Assembly: GCF_001428255.1 (NCBI RefSeq)
Contig: NZ_LMRW01000027.1
Span: 62,001-126,000 of the forward strand
Reading direction: 5' to 3'
DNA length: 64,000 bases
Origin: Agromyces sp. Soil535
Lineage (GTDB): Bacteria > Actinomycetota > Actinomycetes > Actinomycetales > Microbacteriaceae
Shown: positions 1 to 8,296 of the stretch, one piece after another
How the letters are laid out: the number at the start of each line of letters is the position of its first letter
Numbering within the stretch: position 1 is the first letter of the stretch
Translations under genes and position numbers: made by a program
Notes under the pieces: generated by a model
The model's database searches: none
Seen by the model: only the letters and a program-made list of their open reading frames with translations
What the model was told of the DNA's origin: nothing

Positions 1-2
1 CG

Positions 3-713
3 ACGGAGTCCACCCCGCCCGAGACCAGGCGGCTCGACGAGCTGATCGAGACCGTCGCATTGCTCCGCGCCCCCGGCGGATGCCCCTGGGACGCCGACCA
101 GACGCACGCCTCGCTCGTGCAGTACCTCGTCGAGGAGAGCTGGGAGCTCATCGACGCGATCGAGTCGGGCGACCGCGACGAGATGATCGAGGAGCTCGGC
201 GACGTGCTCTACCAGGTGCTGTTCCACGCCGACATCGCCGCCCACACCCCCGGTGAGGACTTCGACATCCAGGATGTCGCGGCGCACATGACGGCGAAGA
301 TGGTGTCGCGGCATCCGCACGTCTTCGGCGGCGACCGCACGGCCGAGACGGCCGACGACGTCGTCTCGTTCTGGGATGAGCTGAAGGCCGACGAGAAGCC
401 GCACCGCACCAGCGTGCTCGACGGGATCCCGCGGGGCATGCCCGCGCTCGCGCTGGCGCAGAAGGTGCTCGGCAAGGCCGAGAAGGTCGGCGTGGGAGCC
501 GCGTCCGCGCCGCGGACGAACGCGTCCGCGTCGACGGTGACGGATGCCGCTGCGTCGCCCGCGCCCGCCACGGAGGAGGAGCTCGGCCGCGCGCTGCTCG
601 CGCTCGTGGCATCCGCTCGCTCGCAGGGACTCGACGCGGAGCGGGCCCTGCGCCACGCGGTGCGAGGACTCGAGGACGACGTGCGCGCCGCGGAGCGGGG
701 TTCCGGGGAGTAG
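3..713 (+). CDS. mazG: MazG family nucleoside triphosphate pyrophosphohydrolase (5' partial)
   Basis: House-cleaning enzyme that hydrolyses non-canonical NTPs to NMP and pyrophosphate. The reading frame is open to the left window edge, and residues encoded before the first in-frame TTG (position 60) fit the family (a RRLDELIETVALLRAP stretch leads into GGCPWD), so the true start lies outside. The metal-binding pattern is visible as EESWE followed about 20 residues later by EELGD. The second half is Ala-rich and keeps only a weak remnant of the second MazG repeat, ending in a helical RALRHAVRGLEDD segment, as is usual in actinobacteria. In Mycobacterium mazG also lies just upstream of eno, as here. 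Confidence 0.93.
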   Translation, partial: TESTPPETRRLDELIETVALLRAPGGCPWDADQTHASLVQYLVEESWELIDAIESGDRDEMIEELGDVLYQVLFHADIAAHTPGEDFDIQDVAAHMTAKMVSRHPHVFGGDRTAETADDVVSFWDELKADEKPHRTSVLDGIPRGMPALALAQKVLGKAEKVGVGAASAPRTNASASTVTDAAASPAPATEEELGRALLALVASARSQGLDAERALRHAVRGLEDDVRAAERGSGE

Positions 714-835
714 CCCGAGTCGGCCGTCAGGCCACTCGGCTCCCGGTCGGCAGGCGCGCGCCGCCCACTGAGGGGTCGCGCGCGACCGCGGGGGCAGCGT
801 ACGGTCGGGGCAGGGTCATCGACGAGGAGGGGTCC

Positions 836-1279
836 ATGGGCATCGAGGAGGAACGGCTCGCCGAGTTCTTCGACGCGTATGCCGCTGCGCTCCGCGAGTT
901 CGACGCCGACGCCACCGCGCAGCTCTGGGGCCTGCCGGGCATGATCGTGACCGACGACTTCGCCGGCGCGCTCGAGAGCCGGGCCGACATGGCCGCGGGA
1001 CTCGCGTCGTCGTATCCGGTCTACCGCATGCTCGGGCTCGAGTCGGCACTGCCGGAGATCCGTGCGGTGAGCGCCCTCACCGACCGCATCGCGACGGTAC
1101 GGGTGCGCTGGAGCTATCTCGACGCCGATGACGACCTCATCGTCACCACCGATTACGAGTACCTCGTGCGCGACGACGCCGACGGGTTGCACGTCTACCT
1201 CGCCGTGGGCATCGACGAGGCCGAGGCGCTCCAGCGGGCGGCGCGCATCCGCGGCGTCGACCTCGACCTGTTCGGCTGA
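836..1279 (+). CDS. SnoaL/NTF2-like domain protein
   Basis: 147-residue protein with the size and pattern of an NTF2-like cone fold: an N-terminal helix (EERLAEFFDAYAAALREFD), a Trp/Leu-rich pocket segment, then alternating beta strands containing RVRWSYLDADDD and YEYLVRDDADG. No catalytic residues identify a reaction. A good ribosome site (GAGGAGGGG) precedes the ATG. It lies between mazG and hisS on the same strand, but the 121-base gap before it suggests its own promoter. Related proteins include small hydrolases, isomerases and ligand-binding proteins, so only the fold is claimed. Confidence 0.75.
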   Translation: MGIEEERLAEFFDAYAAALREFDADATAQLWGLPGMIVTDDFAGALESRADMAAGLASSYPVYRMLGLESALPEIRAVSALTDRIATVRVRWSYLDADDDLIVTTDYEYLVRDDADGLHVYLAVGIDEAEALQRAARIRGVDLDLFG

Positions 1280-1341
1280 GGCGTGCGCGTGCGCGCGGCG
1301 CACGCGCAGGTGCGCCCGCGCGTGCTGGAAGAATGGTCGGC

Positions 1342-2631
1342 ATGGCCGCATCCGTCACCCCTCCGCGCGGCATGCGCGACTTCCTGCCCGCCGAGAAGGC
1401 CCGGCGCGAGCACGCGCTCGGCGTGATCCGCGGCGTCTACGCGGCGCACGGCTTCGACGAGATCGAGACGCCCGTGATGGAGGACTCGTCCCGCCTGCAC
1501 GCCGGCCTCGGCGGCGACAACGAGAAGCTCGCGTTCGCGGTGATGAAGCGCGGCCTGACCGCCGACGACCTTGCGGCGGCCGCGGCATCCGGCGACGCCC
1601 TCTCACTCGCCGACCTCGGCCTGCGCTACGACCTCACCGTGCCGCTCGCACGGTTCTACGCCACGCACCGCGCGGCGCTGCCGCCCGTGTTCCGCGCCAT
1701 CCAGATCGCGCCCGTCTGGCGGGCCGAGCGCCCGCAGAAGGGTCGCTACCGCCAGTTCGTGCAGTGCGACATCGACATCATCGGCGAGGCCGGCCCGCTC
1801 GCCGAGCTCGAACTGCTCACCGCCACGGTAGCGACGCTCGATGCGCTCGGCCTCGGCGGCTGCACGATCCGCCTGAACGACCGGCGCATCCTCGCGCGCA
1901 TCCTCGGTTCGTGGGGCGTGCCGGCCGAGCTGCGGGAGCGCGCTCTCATCACGATCGACAAGCTCGACAAGATCGGCACCGGGGGAGTGGCGGCCGAGCT
2001 TCGCGATCTCGGCGTCGAGCACGCTGATGTCGCGGCCGAACTCGAGGCGCTGACGAACGCGGGCTGGCACCTGCTCGACCGCCAGGCGTCGCAGACCGGG
2101 CACAGTGTGCCCCCGCCGGCTTGGCTCGACCAGGAGGCGTACCGCGACCTCCTCGCCCTCCGCGAGGCCCTGCCCGATGCCGCGATCGAGTTCGACCCGA
2201 CGCTCGTGCGCGGCATGGGCTACTACACGGGCACGATCTTCGAGGTCGCGCACGACGATCACGGCTACTCCCTCGGCGGGGGCGGCCGCTACGACCACAT
2301 GATCGGGCGCTTCCTCGGCCACGAGGTGCCGGCGTGCGGCTTCTCGATCGGGTTCGAGCGCATCGTCGACCTCCTCGAGATCGCGGATGAGGCGCGACCG
2401 CGTGCGGTCGTGCTCGTGCACGATGCGGATGCCCCGGCAGCGCAATTGCTCGCCCTCAAGTCGGAGCTCGTGGCATCCGGCACCAGGGTGCGCCTCGAGC
2501 GGCGGGTCAAGAACCTGCGGGGCATGCTCGACCGCGTGAGCGCCGACGGCTTCGACGCCTTCGCCCAGGTCGGACCGGACACCGCGGATGCCGCGTCGCT
2601 CGCGTTCCGCGACCTCACGACGTCAGCCTGA
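1342..2631 (+). CDS. hisS: histidine--tRNA ligase
   Basis: Class II aminoacyl-tRNA synthetase charging tRNA-His. Visible landmarks are the N-terminal TPPRGMRDFLP, motif 2 (FRAIQIAPVWRAERPQKG), the HisA-type loop LVRGMGYYTGTIFEV, the YSLGGGGRYD segment, and motif 3 (CGFSIGFERI). The C-terminal anticodon-binding domain begins near residue 330. Length of about 429 residues is normal. An in-frame ATG at 1333 would add three residues but would sit directly on the GGAAG ribosome site; the ATG at 1342 has it at the right distance and is preferred. Confidence 0.96.
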   Translation: MAASVTPPRGMRDFLPAEKARREHALGVIRGVYAAHGFDEIETPVMEDSSRLHAGLGGDNEKLAFAVMKRGLTADDLAAAAASGDALSLADLGLRYDLTVPLARFYATHRAALPPVFRAIQIAPVWRAERPQKGRYRQFVQCDIDIIGEAGPLAELELLTATVATLDALGLGGCTIRLNDRRILARILGSWGVPAELRERALITIDKLDKIGTGGVAAELRDLGVEHADVAAELEALTNAGWHLLDRQASQTGHSVPPPAWLDQEAYRDLLALREALPDAAIEFDPTLVRGMGYYTGTIFEVAHDDHGYSLGGGGRYDHMIGRFLGHEVPACGFSIGFERIVDLLEIADEARPRAVVLVHDADAPAAQLLALKSELVASGTRVRLERRVKNLRGMLDRVSADGFDAFAQVGPDTADAASLAFRDLTTSA

Positions 2632-2639
2632 CTCCGCGC

Positions 2640-2667
2640 GCGGAGAGCGCGTTCGCGAGTTCTCCGC
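2640..2667. terminator. hairpin after hisS
   Basis: GCGGAGA (2640-2646) pairs with TCTCCGC (2661-2667), and the loop contains further self-complementary CGCG. It starts eight bases after the hisS stop. There is no U tract, as is common for hairpins in GC-rich actinobacteria, so function as a terminator is inferred from position. Confidence 0.45.
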
Positions 2668-2760
2668 CTGACTCGTCCCCTGCGCTGGGGCGGACCTCAC
2701 GACCTGCTCGAACTCACGGCGGGCGACGCGCTTGCCGGTGACTTCGGGCACGGCATGGCG

Positions 2761-2812
2761 CCGAGAGGGCGCAGATGCCGGGTGATTCCGTGCATTTGCG
2801 ATGTTTCGAGGA
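2761..2812. repeat. REP-like palindromic element, copy 1
   Basis: About 52 bases with two imperfectly complementary 23-24 base arms around a five-base loop. The left arm begins CCGAGAGGGCGCAGATGCC and the right arm ends GCGATGTTTCGAGG. It shares layout and core with the elements at 3827 and 3921, but its right arm is the most degraded of the three. It lies in the intergenic space upstream of the DUF559-like gene. Confidence 0.6.
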
Positions 2813-2874
2813 GCTGGCCGCTGGTCTGTGGACAGCGGCGAACGTCCGGTCGCGAGGCCCGGCAAGGTGGGCGA

Positions 2875-3789
2875 ATGACTCGACGTGCGCCGCTCGCCCC
2901 GCACCTGTTCGGGGCGGCGTTCCACGTGCGCGACCAGGACTTCCATGGTGCCAGCCGCGGACGCCTCGTGGCGTCCGATGTCCAGCGGCCGTTCACGGCC
3001 GTCCGCTCGCTCGGACTCGACCTCGACGACGCCGTCGGCCGGTGCCTCGCTTACGAGCCGCTGCTCCGGCCGGGCGAGGCGTTCAGCCATGCGACGGCGG
3101 CAGCGCTGTTCCGGCTGCCGCTGCCCGAGGACTATGAGGCGGTGCACGTGCTCGCGCCGCCCGGCGTGGCGCGGGCCCGCGGGCGCGGCGTGAACGGCCA
3201 CGCGGCATCCGTCGCGCTGCCGGTCGTGCTGCACGAGGGGCTGCCGGTCGTCGCGCCTGCCCATGTCTGGTGCCAGCTCGCGAACGACCTGTCGACCTAC
3301 GACCTCGTCGCGGTCGGCGACGCGATCGTGACCGGTCTGCGCCGCGGCGAGGTGCGCGCGGCGGCGCTCACGACGCTCGACGAGTTGCGGGATGCCGCGG
3401 CGCAGTGGGGCTCGCGGCGCGGCACGAAGGCGATCGCGGCTGCGTTGCCGTGTATCCGCGTGGGCGCGGAGTCCCGGAAGGAGACGCATCTTCGGCTCAC
3501 GCTCGTCGACGCGGGGCTGCCCGAGCCGATCCCGAACCCGCCCGTGCGGCTGGCGTCCGGCGTGGTCGTGCATCCCGACCTCGCGTACCCCGAACGGCGG
3601 GTCGCGCTCGAGTATCTCGGCGACATCCACCGCACCGAACGGCGACGCTGGCAGGACGACCTGAGGCGCCGGCGCGGCCTCACGGCGACGGGGTGGCTGG
3701 TCCTCGAGGTCACGGCCGACGACCTCGCGTCGAATCGCGCGGCGTTCGTCGCGAGCGTGCGCGAGCTGCTCGCGAAGCCCGCCGCGTGA
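2875..3789 (+). CDS. AbiEi-like / DUF559-type endonuclease-fold protein
   Basis: About 304 residues. The first 200 residues resemble the AbiEi-like architecture common in actinobacteria (AFSHATAAALFRLPLP, then a segment on a VHVLAPPGVARARGRGV strand). The C-terminal third resembles the DUF559/Vsr-like nuclease fold: an ESRKETHLRL helix, HPDLAYPERRVALEYLGD with candidate acidic residues, HRTERRRWQDD, and TGWLVLEVTADDL. The open frame extends 40 codons upstream, but the ATG at 2875 is preceded by an AAGGTGGG ribosome site and the upstream part covers palindromic repeat copy 1. Palindromes on both sides make this a discrete accessory unit. Biological role unknown; assignment rests on pattern memory. 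Confidence 0.6.
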   Translation: MTRRAPLAPHLFGAAFHVRDQDFHGASRGRLVASDVQRPFTAVRSLGLDLDDAVGRCLAYEPLLRPGEAFSHATAAALFRLPLPEDYEAVHVLAPPGVARARGRGVNGHAASVALPVVLHEGLPVVAPAHVWCQLANDLSTYDLVAVGDAIVTGLRRGEVRAAALTTLDELRDAAAQWGSRRGTKAIAAALPCIRVGAESRKETHLRLTLVDAGLPEPIPNPPVRLASGVVVHPDLAYPERRVALEYLGDIHRTERRRWQDDLRRRRGLTATGWLVLEVTADDLASNRAAFVASVRELLAKPAA

Positions 3790-3800
3790 TCGGTCAGCGC

Positions 3801-3830
3801 CGATGCGTCGCCGCCCGGTCCGACGCATCG
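3801..3830. terminator. hairpin after the DUF559-like gene
   Basis: CGATGCGTCG (3801-3810) and CGACGCATCG (3821-3830) are perfect 10-base complements around a 10-base loop, starting 11 bases after the stop codon. Its right arm overlaps the first bases of the palindromic repeat at 3827. Probable factor-independent-like terminator without a U tract. Confidence 0.5.
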
Positions 3831-3877
3831 AAAGGGCGTGCATGCAGTGTCTTACCCTGCATGCGCGACGTTTCGAT
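3827..3877. repeat. REP-like palindromic element, copy 2
   Basis: Two 24-base arms around a three-base loop. The left arm begins ATCGAAAGGGCGTGCATGCA, and the right arm reads ACCCTGCATGCGCGACGTTT then CGAT. Arms are complementary except for a few positions, and the length equals that of copy 3 (51 bases). Confidence 0.65.
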
Positions 3878-3920
3878 TGGTGCGCGGCGACGACGGGATG
3901 TCGCGGCACGGGCGGCGGGA

Positions 3921-3971
3921 ATCGAGAGGGCGCGGATGCAGGGTCGCACCCGGCATCCGCGCCCGTTCGAT
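3921..3971. repeat. REP-like palindromic element, copy 3
   Basis: Best-preserved copy: a 24-base left arm beginning ATCGAGAGGGCGCGGATGCA, loop CGC, and a right arm ending GCATCCGCGCCCGTTCGAT. Only about three of 24 positions fail to pair. Located in the 347-base gap between the DUF559-like gene and eno, 44 bases after copy 2. Confidence 0.68.
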
Positions 3972-4072
3972 GTCGCGAGCGCGAGCGCGCTGAGCGGATG
4001 CCGCGGGGCCCCGGGGGTGCGGGCGGCGGCCGTCATCCGACCTCCGAACGTCACCGAGTCGTGAGCATTACT

Positions 4073-4078
4073 AGACTG
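4073..4078 (+). promoter_or_regulatory. probable -10 box of eno
   Basis: TAGACT within ATTACTAGACTGAC, in the less GC-rich stretch between the palindromic repeats and eno. It would give a leader of about 50 bases carrying the GAGGAG ribosome site. No convincing -35 was found; assigned by similarity to other TANNNT boxes in the window. Confidence 0.4.
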
Positions 4079-4079
4079 A

Positions 4080-5417
<1,338 letters not shown>

Positions 5418-5427
5418 GTCGGGTGAC

Positions 5428-5451
5428 GGGGGTGGCCGTGGGGCCGCCCCC
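5428..5451. terminator. strong hairpin after eno
   Basis: GGGGGTGGCC (5428-5437) and GGCCGCCCCC (5442-5451) form a 10-base stem with one G-U pair and a four-base loop, starting 11 bases after the eno stop. It separates eno from the division gene and probably lowers read-through. Confidence 0.6.
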
Positions 5452-5482
5452 GTTCGGCTTCCCGGGTCGGTGAGGAGGGGCG

Positions 5483-6412
5483 ATGCATCCGGATGCTCCG
5501 CGCCCACCGCGATCCTCCGGCATGCCGCGCCGGCCGGCCGTCCCGGGGCGACCGCGCCCCGCCGGCGACGACGGAACGTCCTCGACGAAGCGAGCGGATG
5601 CCGCGAAGTCGTCGCGTTCGGCGAAGGCGGATGCCGTGAAGCCCGCGCCCACCCCGAAGCCGGATGCCGCGAAGCCCGCTCGTGCCCCGAAGCCGGATGC
5701 CGCGAAGGCCGAGCGAGCCCCCAAGTCGGGCGCCGCGACCGCACCTCGGTCCGGCAAGGACGCGGCCGCGAAGCCCGCGAAGTCCGCGTCCGCCTCGGCC
5801 GGCGCCGGCTCGGCGAAGACGGCCGATGCCGCGAAGCCCGGCCGCGCACCGAAGCCCGCGCGCACGCCGGGCTCGCGCCCGCCGGGTTCGTCCCGCTCCA
5901 CGCGGGGCGGCGGCTCGAAGTCGCCGTCGGGCGGGCCTGTCGCGGCCGACCGCGCGGGGTGGCTGAGCGGCATCCGATTCTCAGGCTTCTCGCTCATCAT
6001 GATGGGTGTGCTCGTGCTCGCGGTGGTGGTGCTCGCGCCGACGATCGCGGCGTTCGCCCAACAGCGCCAGCAGATCGCGGAGCTGCGCGCCGCGGTCTCC
6101 GAGCAGGAGGGCGAGGTGCAGCGCCTTCGCGACGAGCGCGAGCGCTGGAACGACGAGACGTTCATCATGACCCAGGCACGCGAGCGGCTGTACTACGTGA
6201 TGCCGGGTGAGGTGAGCTACCTCGTCATCGACGACCGTTCCGAGGCGGCCAAGGCGGATGCCTCGGCTGAGGTCTCGGCCGAAGTGACCGAAGCGAAGGG
6301 CGACTGGATGCGCACCCTGCTCGACTCCGTGATGACGGCCGGGCTCGCTCCCGCGCCCGCGGCGCCCGTGGAGGCACCTGCGGACGTGCCTGCCGAGGGG
6401 AGCGACGGATGA
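5483..6412 (+). CDS. septum formation initiator FtsB/DivIC family protein with long Lys-Ala-Pro N-terminus
   Basis: Bitopic division protein that in the FtsL-FtsB-FtsQ complex helps activate septal peptidoglycan synthesis. A single membrane segment spans about residues 167-191 (FSLIMMGVLVLAVVVL), followed by a coiled coil at about 192-225 (QQRQQIAELRAAVSEQEG) and the conserved motif TQARERLYYVMPGE. The roughly 150-residue cytoplasmic N-terminus consists of imperfect PKPDAAKPAR-like repeats, far longer than in E. coli FtsB and histone H1-like in composition. The ATG follows GAGGAGGGG. It overlaps the DUF501 gene by four bases (ATGA), so the two are translationally coupled. Confidence 0.88.
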   Translation: MHPDAPRPPRSSGMPRRPAVPGRPRPAGDDGTSSTKRADAAKSSRSAKADAVKPAPTPKPDAAKPARAPKPDAAKAERAPKSGAATAPRSGKDAAAKPAKSASASAGAGSAKTADAAKPGRAPKPARTPGSRPPGSSRSTRGGGSKSPSGGPVAADRAGWLSGIRFSGFSLIMMGVLVLAVVVLAPTIAAFAQQRQQIAELRAAVSEQEGEVQRLRDERERWNDETFIMTQARERLYYVMPGEVSYLVIDDRSEAAKADASAEVSAEVTEAKGDWMRTLLDSVMTAGLAPAPAAPVEAPADVPAEGSDG

Positions 6413-6972
6413 CGCGCCCGCCCTTCCCGCCCGTGAGCGAACGCGACATCCGCATCGTCTCGGCGCAGCTGGGACGCCCGGCGCGCAATGTCGTCGGCAT
6501 CCCGGCGCGCTGCGTGTGCGGGGCTCCGACGGTCGTGGCGACCGCGCCGCGCCTGTCGGACGGCACGCCGTTCCCGACCTTCTACTACCTCACGCACCCG
6601 GTCGCGACCGCGGCGATGTCATTCCTCGAGGCGGCGCAGGTCATGGTCGAGTGCAGCGAGCTGCTCGCGGCCGACGCCGAGTTGCGGGCGGCGTACCAGC
6701 GCGCGCATCGCGACTACCTCGCCGACCGCGAGTCCATCGCGGTGGTGCCGGAGCTGGCCGGCATCTCCGCGGGCGGCATGCCGACGCGCGTGAAGTGCCT
6801 GCATGCGCTTGCGGCGCACGCCCTTGCCATGGGGCCCGGTGGGAACCCGATCGGCGACATCGCGCTCGAACGCTCGTCGTGGTCGCCCGACGTGTGCCAA
6901 TGCCCCGACTACGGCGTGGACGTGCCCGACCCCGAGGACCCCGCCGACGACGACACCGGAGGGCGCGCATGA
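6409..6972 (+). CDS. DUF501 domain-containing protein
   Basis: 187-residue member of an actinobacterial family of unknown function, nearly always found after eno and divIC. Features visible include GRPARNVVGIPARCVCGAPTV near the N-terminus, FPTFYYLTHP, and a conserved C-terminal MPTRVKCLHALAAHALAMG with a CQC pair. The conserved Cys and His residues (CVCG, KCLH, CQCPD) could bind a metal, but this is inference. Overlaps both neighbours by four bases (ATGA at each end), indicating a tightly coupled operon with the division gene and the downstream protease. Confidence 0.9.
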   Translation: MTRPPFPPVSERDIRIVSAQLGRPARNVVGIPARCVCGAPTVVATAPRLSDGTPFPTFYYLTHPVATAAMSFLEAAQVMVECSELLAADAELRAAYQRAHRDYLADRESIAVVPELAGISAGGMPTRVKCLHALAAHALAMGPGGNPIGDIALERSSWSPDVCQCPDYGVDVPDPEDPADDDTGGRA

Positions 6973-8249
6973 CGCGTCACGTGCCTCGCCCACTGGCTGC
7001 CGTCGCGAAGGCCGCTGCCCTCGCCGCCGCAGCGACGATGATCGCGCTCGCGGGCGCGACGCCCGCGCACGCCGACACGGTGCGCGACCTCGAGTACTGG
7101 CTCGCCGACTACGGGTTCACGACCGCGTGGAACTCGTCGCGCGGCGAGGGCGTGACCGTCGCGGTGATCGATACGGGCGTCAACGGCGATGTCGCCGAAC
7201 TCCGCGGGGCCGTCACGGGCGGCACGGATGTCTCGGGGCTCGGCTCGCCCGACGGCCAGACGCCGGTGGGCGACGACCCGAACCACGGCACGATGGTCGC
7301 CTCCCTGCTCGCAGGTCGCGGGAGCGGGGAGGGCAACGGCGTGATCGGCGTCGCCCCCGAGGCCGACCTGCTCACGGCATCCGTGGCATTCGGCCAGGAC
7401 ACGGGCGCGACGAAGTCGAACGACGACCAGATCGCCGAGGCCGTGAAGTGGGCCGTCGACAGCGGTGCGGACGTCATCAACATGTCGCTCACCCGCAACA
7501 CCCGCGACTGGCCCGAGAGTTGGGACGACGCGTTCATGTACGCGTTCGAGCACGACGTCGTGATCGTCGCCGCCGCGGGCAACCGTGGCAGCGGCACGAG
7601 CGAGGTCGGCGCGCCCGCGACGATCCCCGGGGTGCTCACCGTCGCAGGCGTCGACCGCGACAAGAACGCGAGCTTCGACGCGAGCTCGCAGGGCATCACG
7701 ATCGCCGTCGCGGCGCCGAGCGAGGACCTGGTCGGCGTGCTCCCCGATGGCAGCTACGTGCAATGGAGCGGCACGAGCGCGGCCGCCCCCATCGTCACGG
7801 GCCTCGTCGCCCTCGTGCGCAGCGAATATCCCGAGCTGGATGCCGCGAGCGTCATCGAACGACTCATTCGCACCGCCGACCCGCACGGCGACGAGGTGCA
7901 GACCGCGCTCTACGGCTTCGGCATCATCGACCCCGTCGCGGCGCTCACGGCCGAGGTGGACGAGGTCGACGCGAACCCCCTCGGAAGCCTCGCGGACTGG
8001 ATCGCACTGCACCGTCGAGCGGATGCCCCGGAGACGTCGACCGACGGCGAGGAGCAGGAGATCGTGCCCATCGCCGACCCGCCGCTGCCGCGATCCGACG
8101 GCGCGCAGACCCTCCTGCCGACCGCGTGGACGCTCGCCTACATCACCGTCCCGCTCTCGCTCGTAGCAGGATTTGGTACGCTAGCAGCGCTGTTGGGCAT
8201 CGGCGCCACTCGGCATACCAGGCGGACTGTCCGCACCCGCGAGCAGTGA
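6969..8249 (+). CDS. membrane-anchored S8 serine protease (mycosin-like subtilisin)
   Basis: Secreted subtilisin-family protease of about 426 residues. An N-terminal signal peptide (residues about 8-36, ending TPAHA-D) is followed by the catalytic domain: Asp68 in AVIDTG, His106 in NHGTMVASLLAG, oxyanion Asn205 in AAAGNRG, Ser270 in WSGTSAAAP. A hydrophobic segment near residues 388-412 followed by RHTRRTVRTR would anchor it with the catalytic domain outside, as in mycosins. The ATG at 6969 overlaps the DUF501 stop; in-frame codons further upstream lie inside DUF501. No ESX genes are nearby, so substrate and partner are unknown. Confidence 0.9.
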   Translation: MTRHVPRPLAAVAKAAALAAAATMIALAGATPAHADTVRDLEYWLADYGFTTAWNSSRGEGVTVAVIDTGVNGDVAELRGAVTGGTDVSGLGSPDGQTPVGDDPNHGTMVASLLAGRGSGEGNGVIGVAPEADLLTASVAFGQDTGATKSNDDQIAEAVKWAVDSGADVINMSLTRNTRDWPESWDDAFMYAFEHDVVIVAAAGNRGSGTSEVGAPATIPGVLTVAGVDRDKNASFDASSQGITIAVAAPSEDLVGVLPDGSYVQWSGTSAAAPIVTGLVALVRSEYPELDAASVIERLIRTADPHGDEVQTALYGFGIIDPVAALTAEVDEVDANPLGSLADWIALHRRADAPETSTDGEEQEIVPIADPPLPRSDGAQTLLPTAWTLAYITVPLSLVAGFGTLAALLGIGATRHTRRTVRTREQ

Positions 8250-8296
8250 TCGCACGCACCAGGCCGCACGTACCAAAACTGAGGAGTCCATTCACC

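Noticed and set aside
209-1351. 380-residue minus-strand ORF over mazG and the SnoaL gene
   Set aside because: Shadow frame of two well-supported plus-strand genes, with compositionally biased sequence.
5590-5720. CRISPR-like array in the repeated GGATGCCGCGAAG segment
   Set aside because: The repeats are short, in frame and encode the Ala/Lys/Pro tail of the FtsB/DivIC protein; no spacer structure.
6803-8296. N-terminal extension of nearly 500 residues on the NADH dehydrogenase frame
   Set aside because: Overlaps the protease and DUF501 genes and is Arg-rich shadow sequence; the enzyme starts at 8297 behind GAGGAG with its FAD motif.
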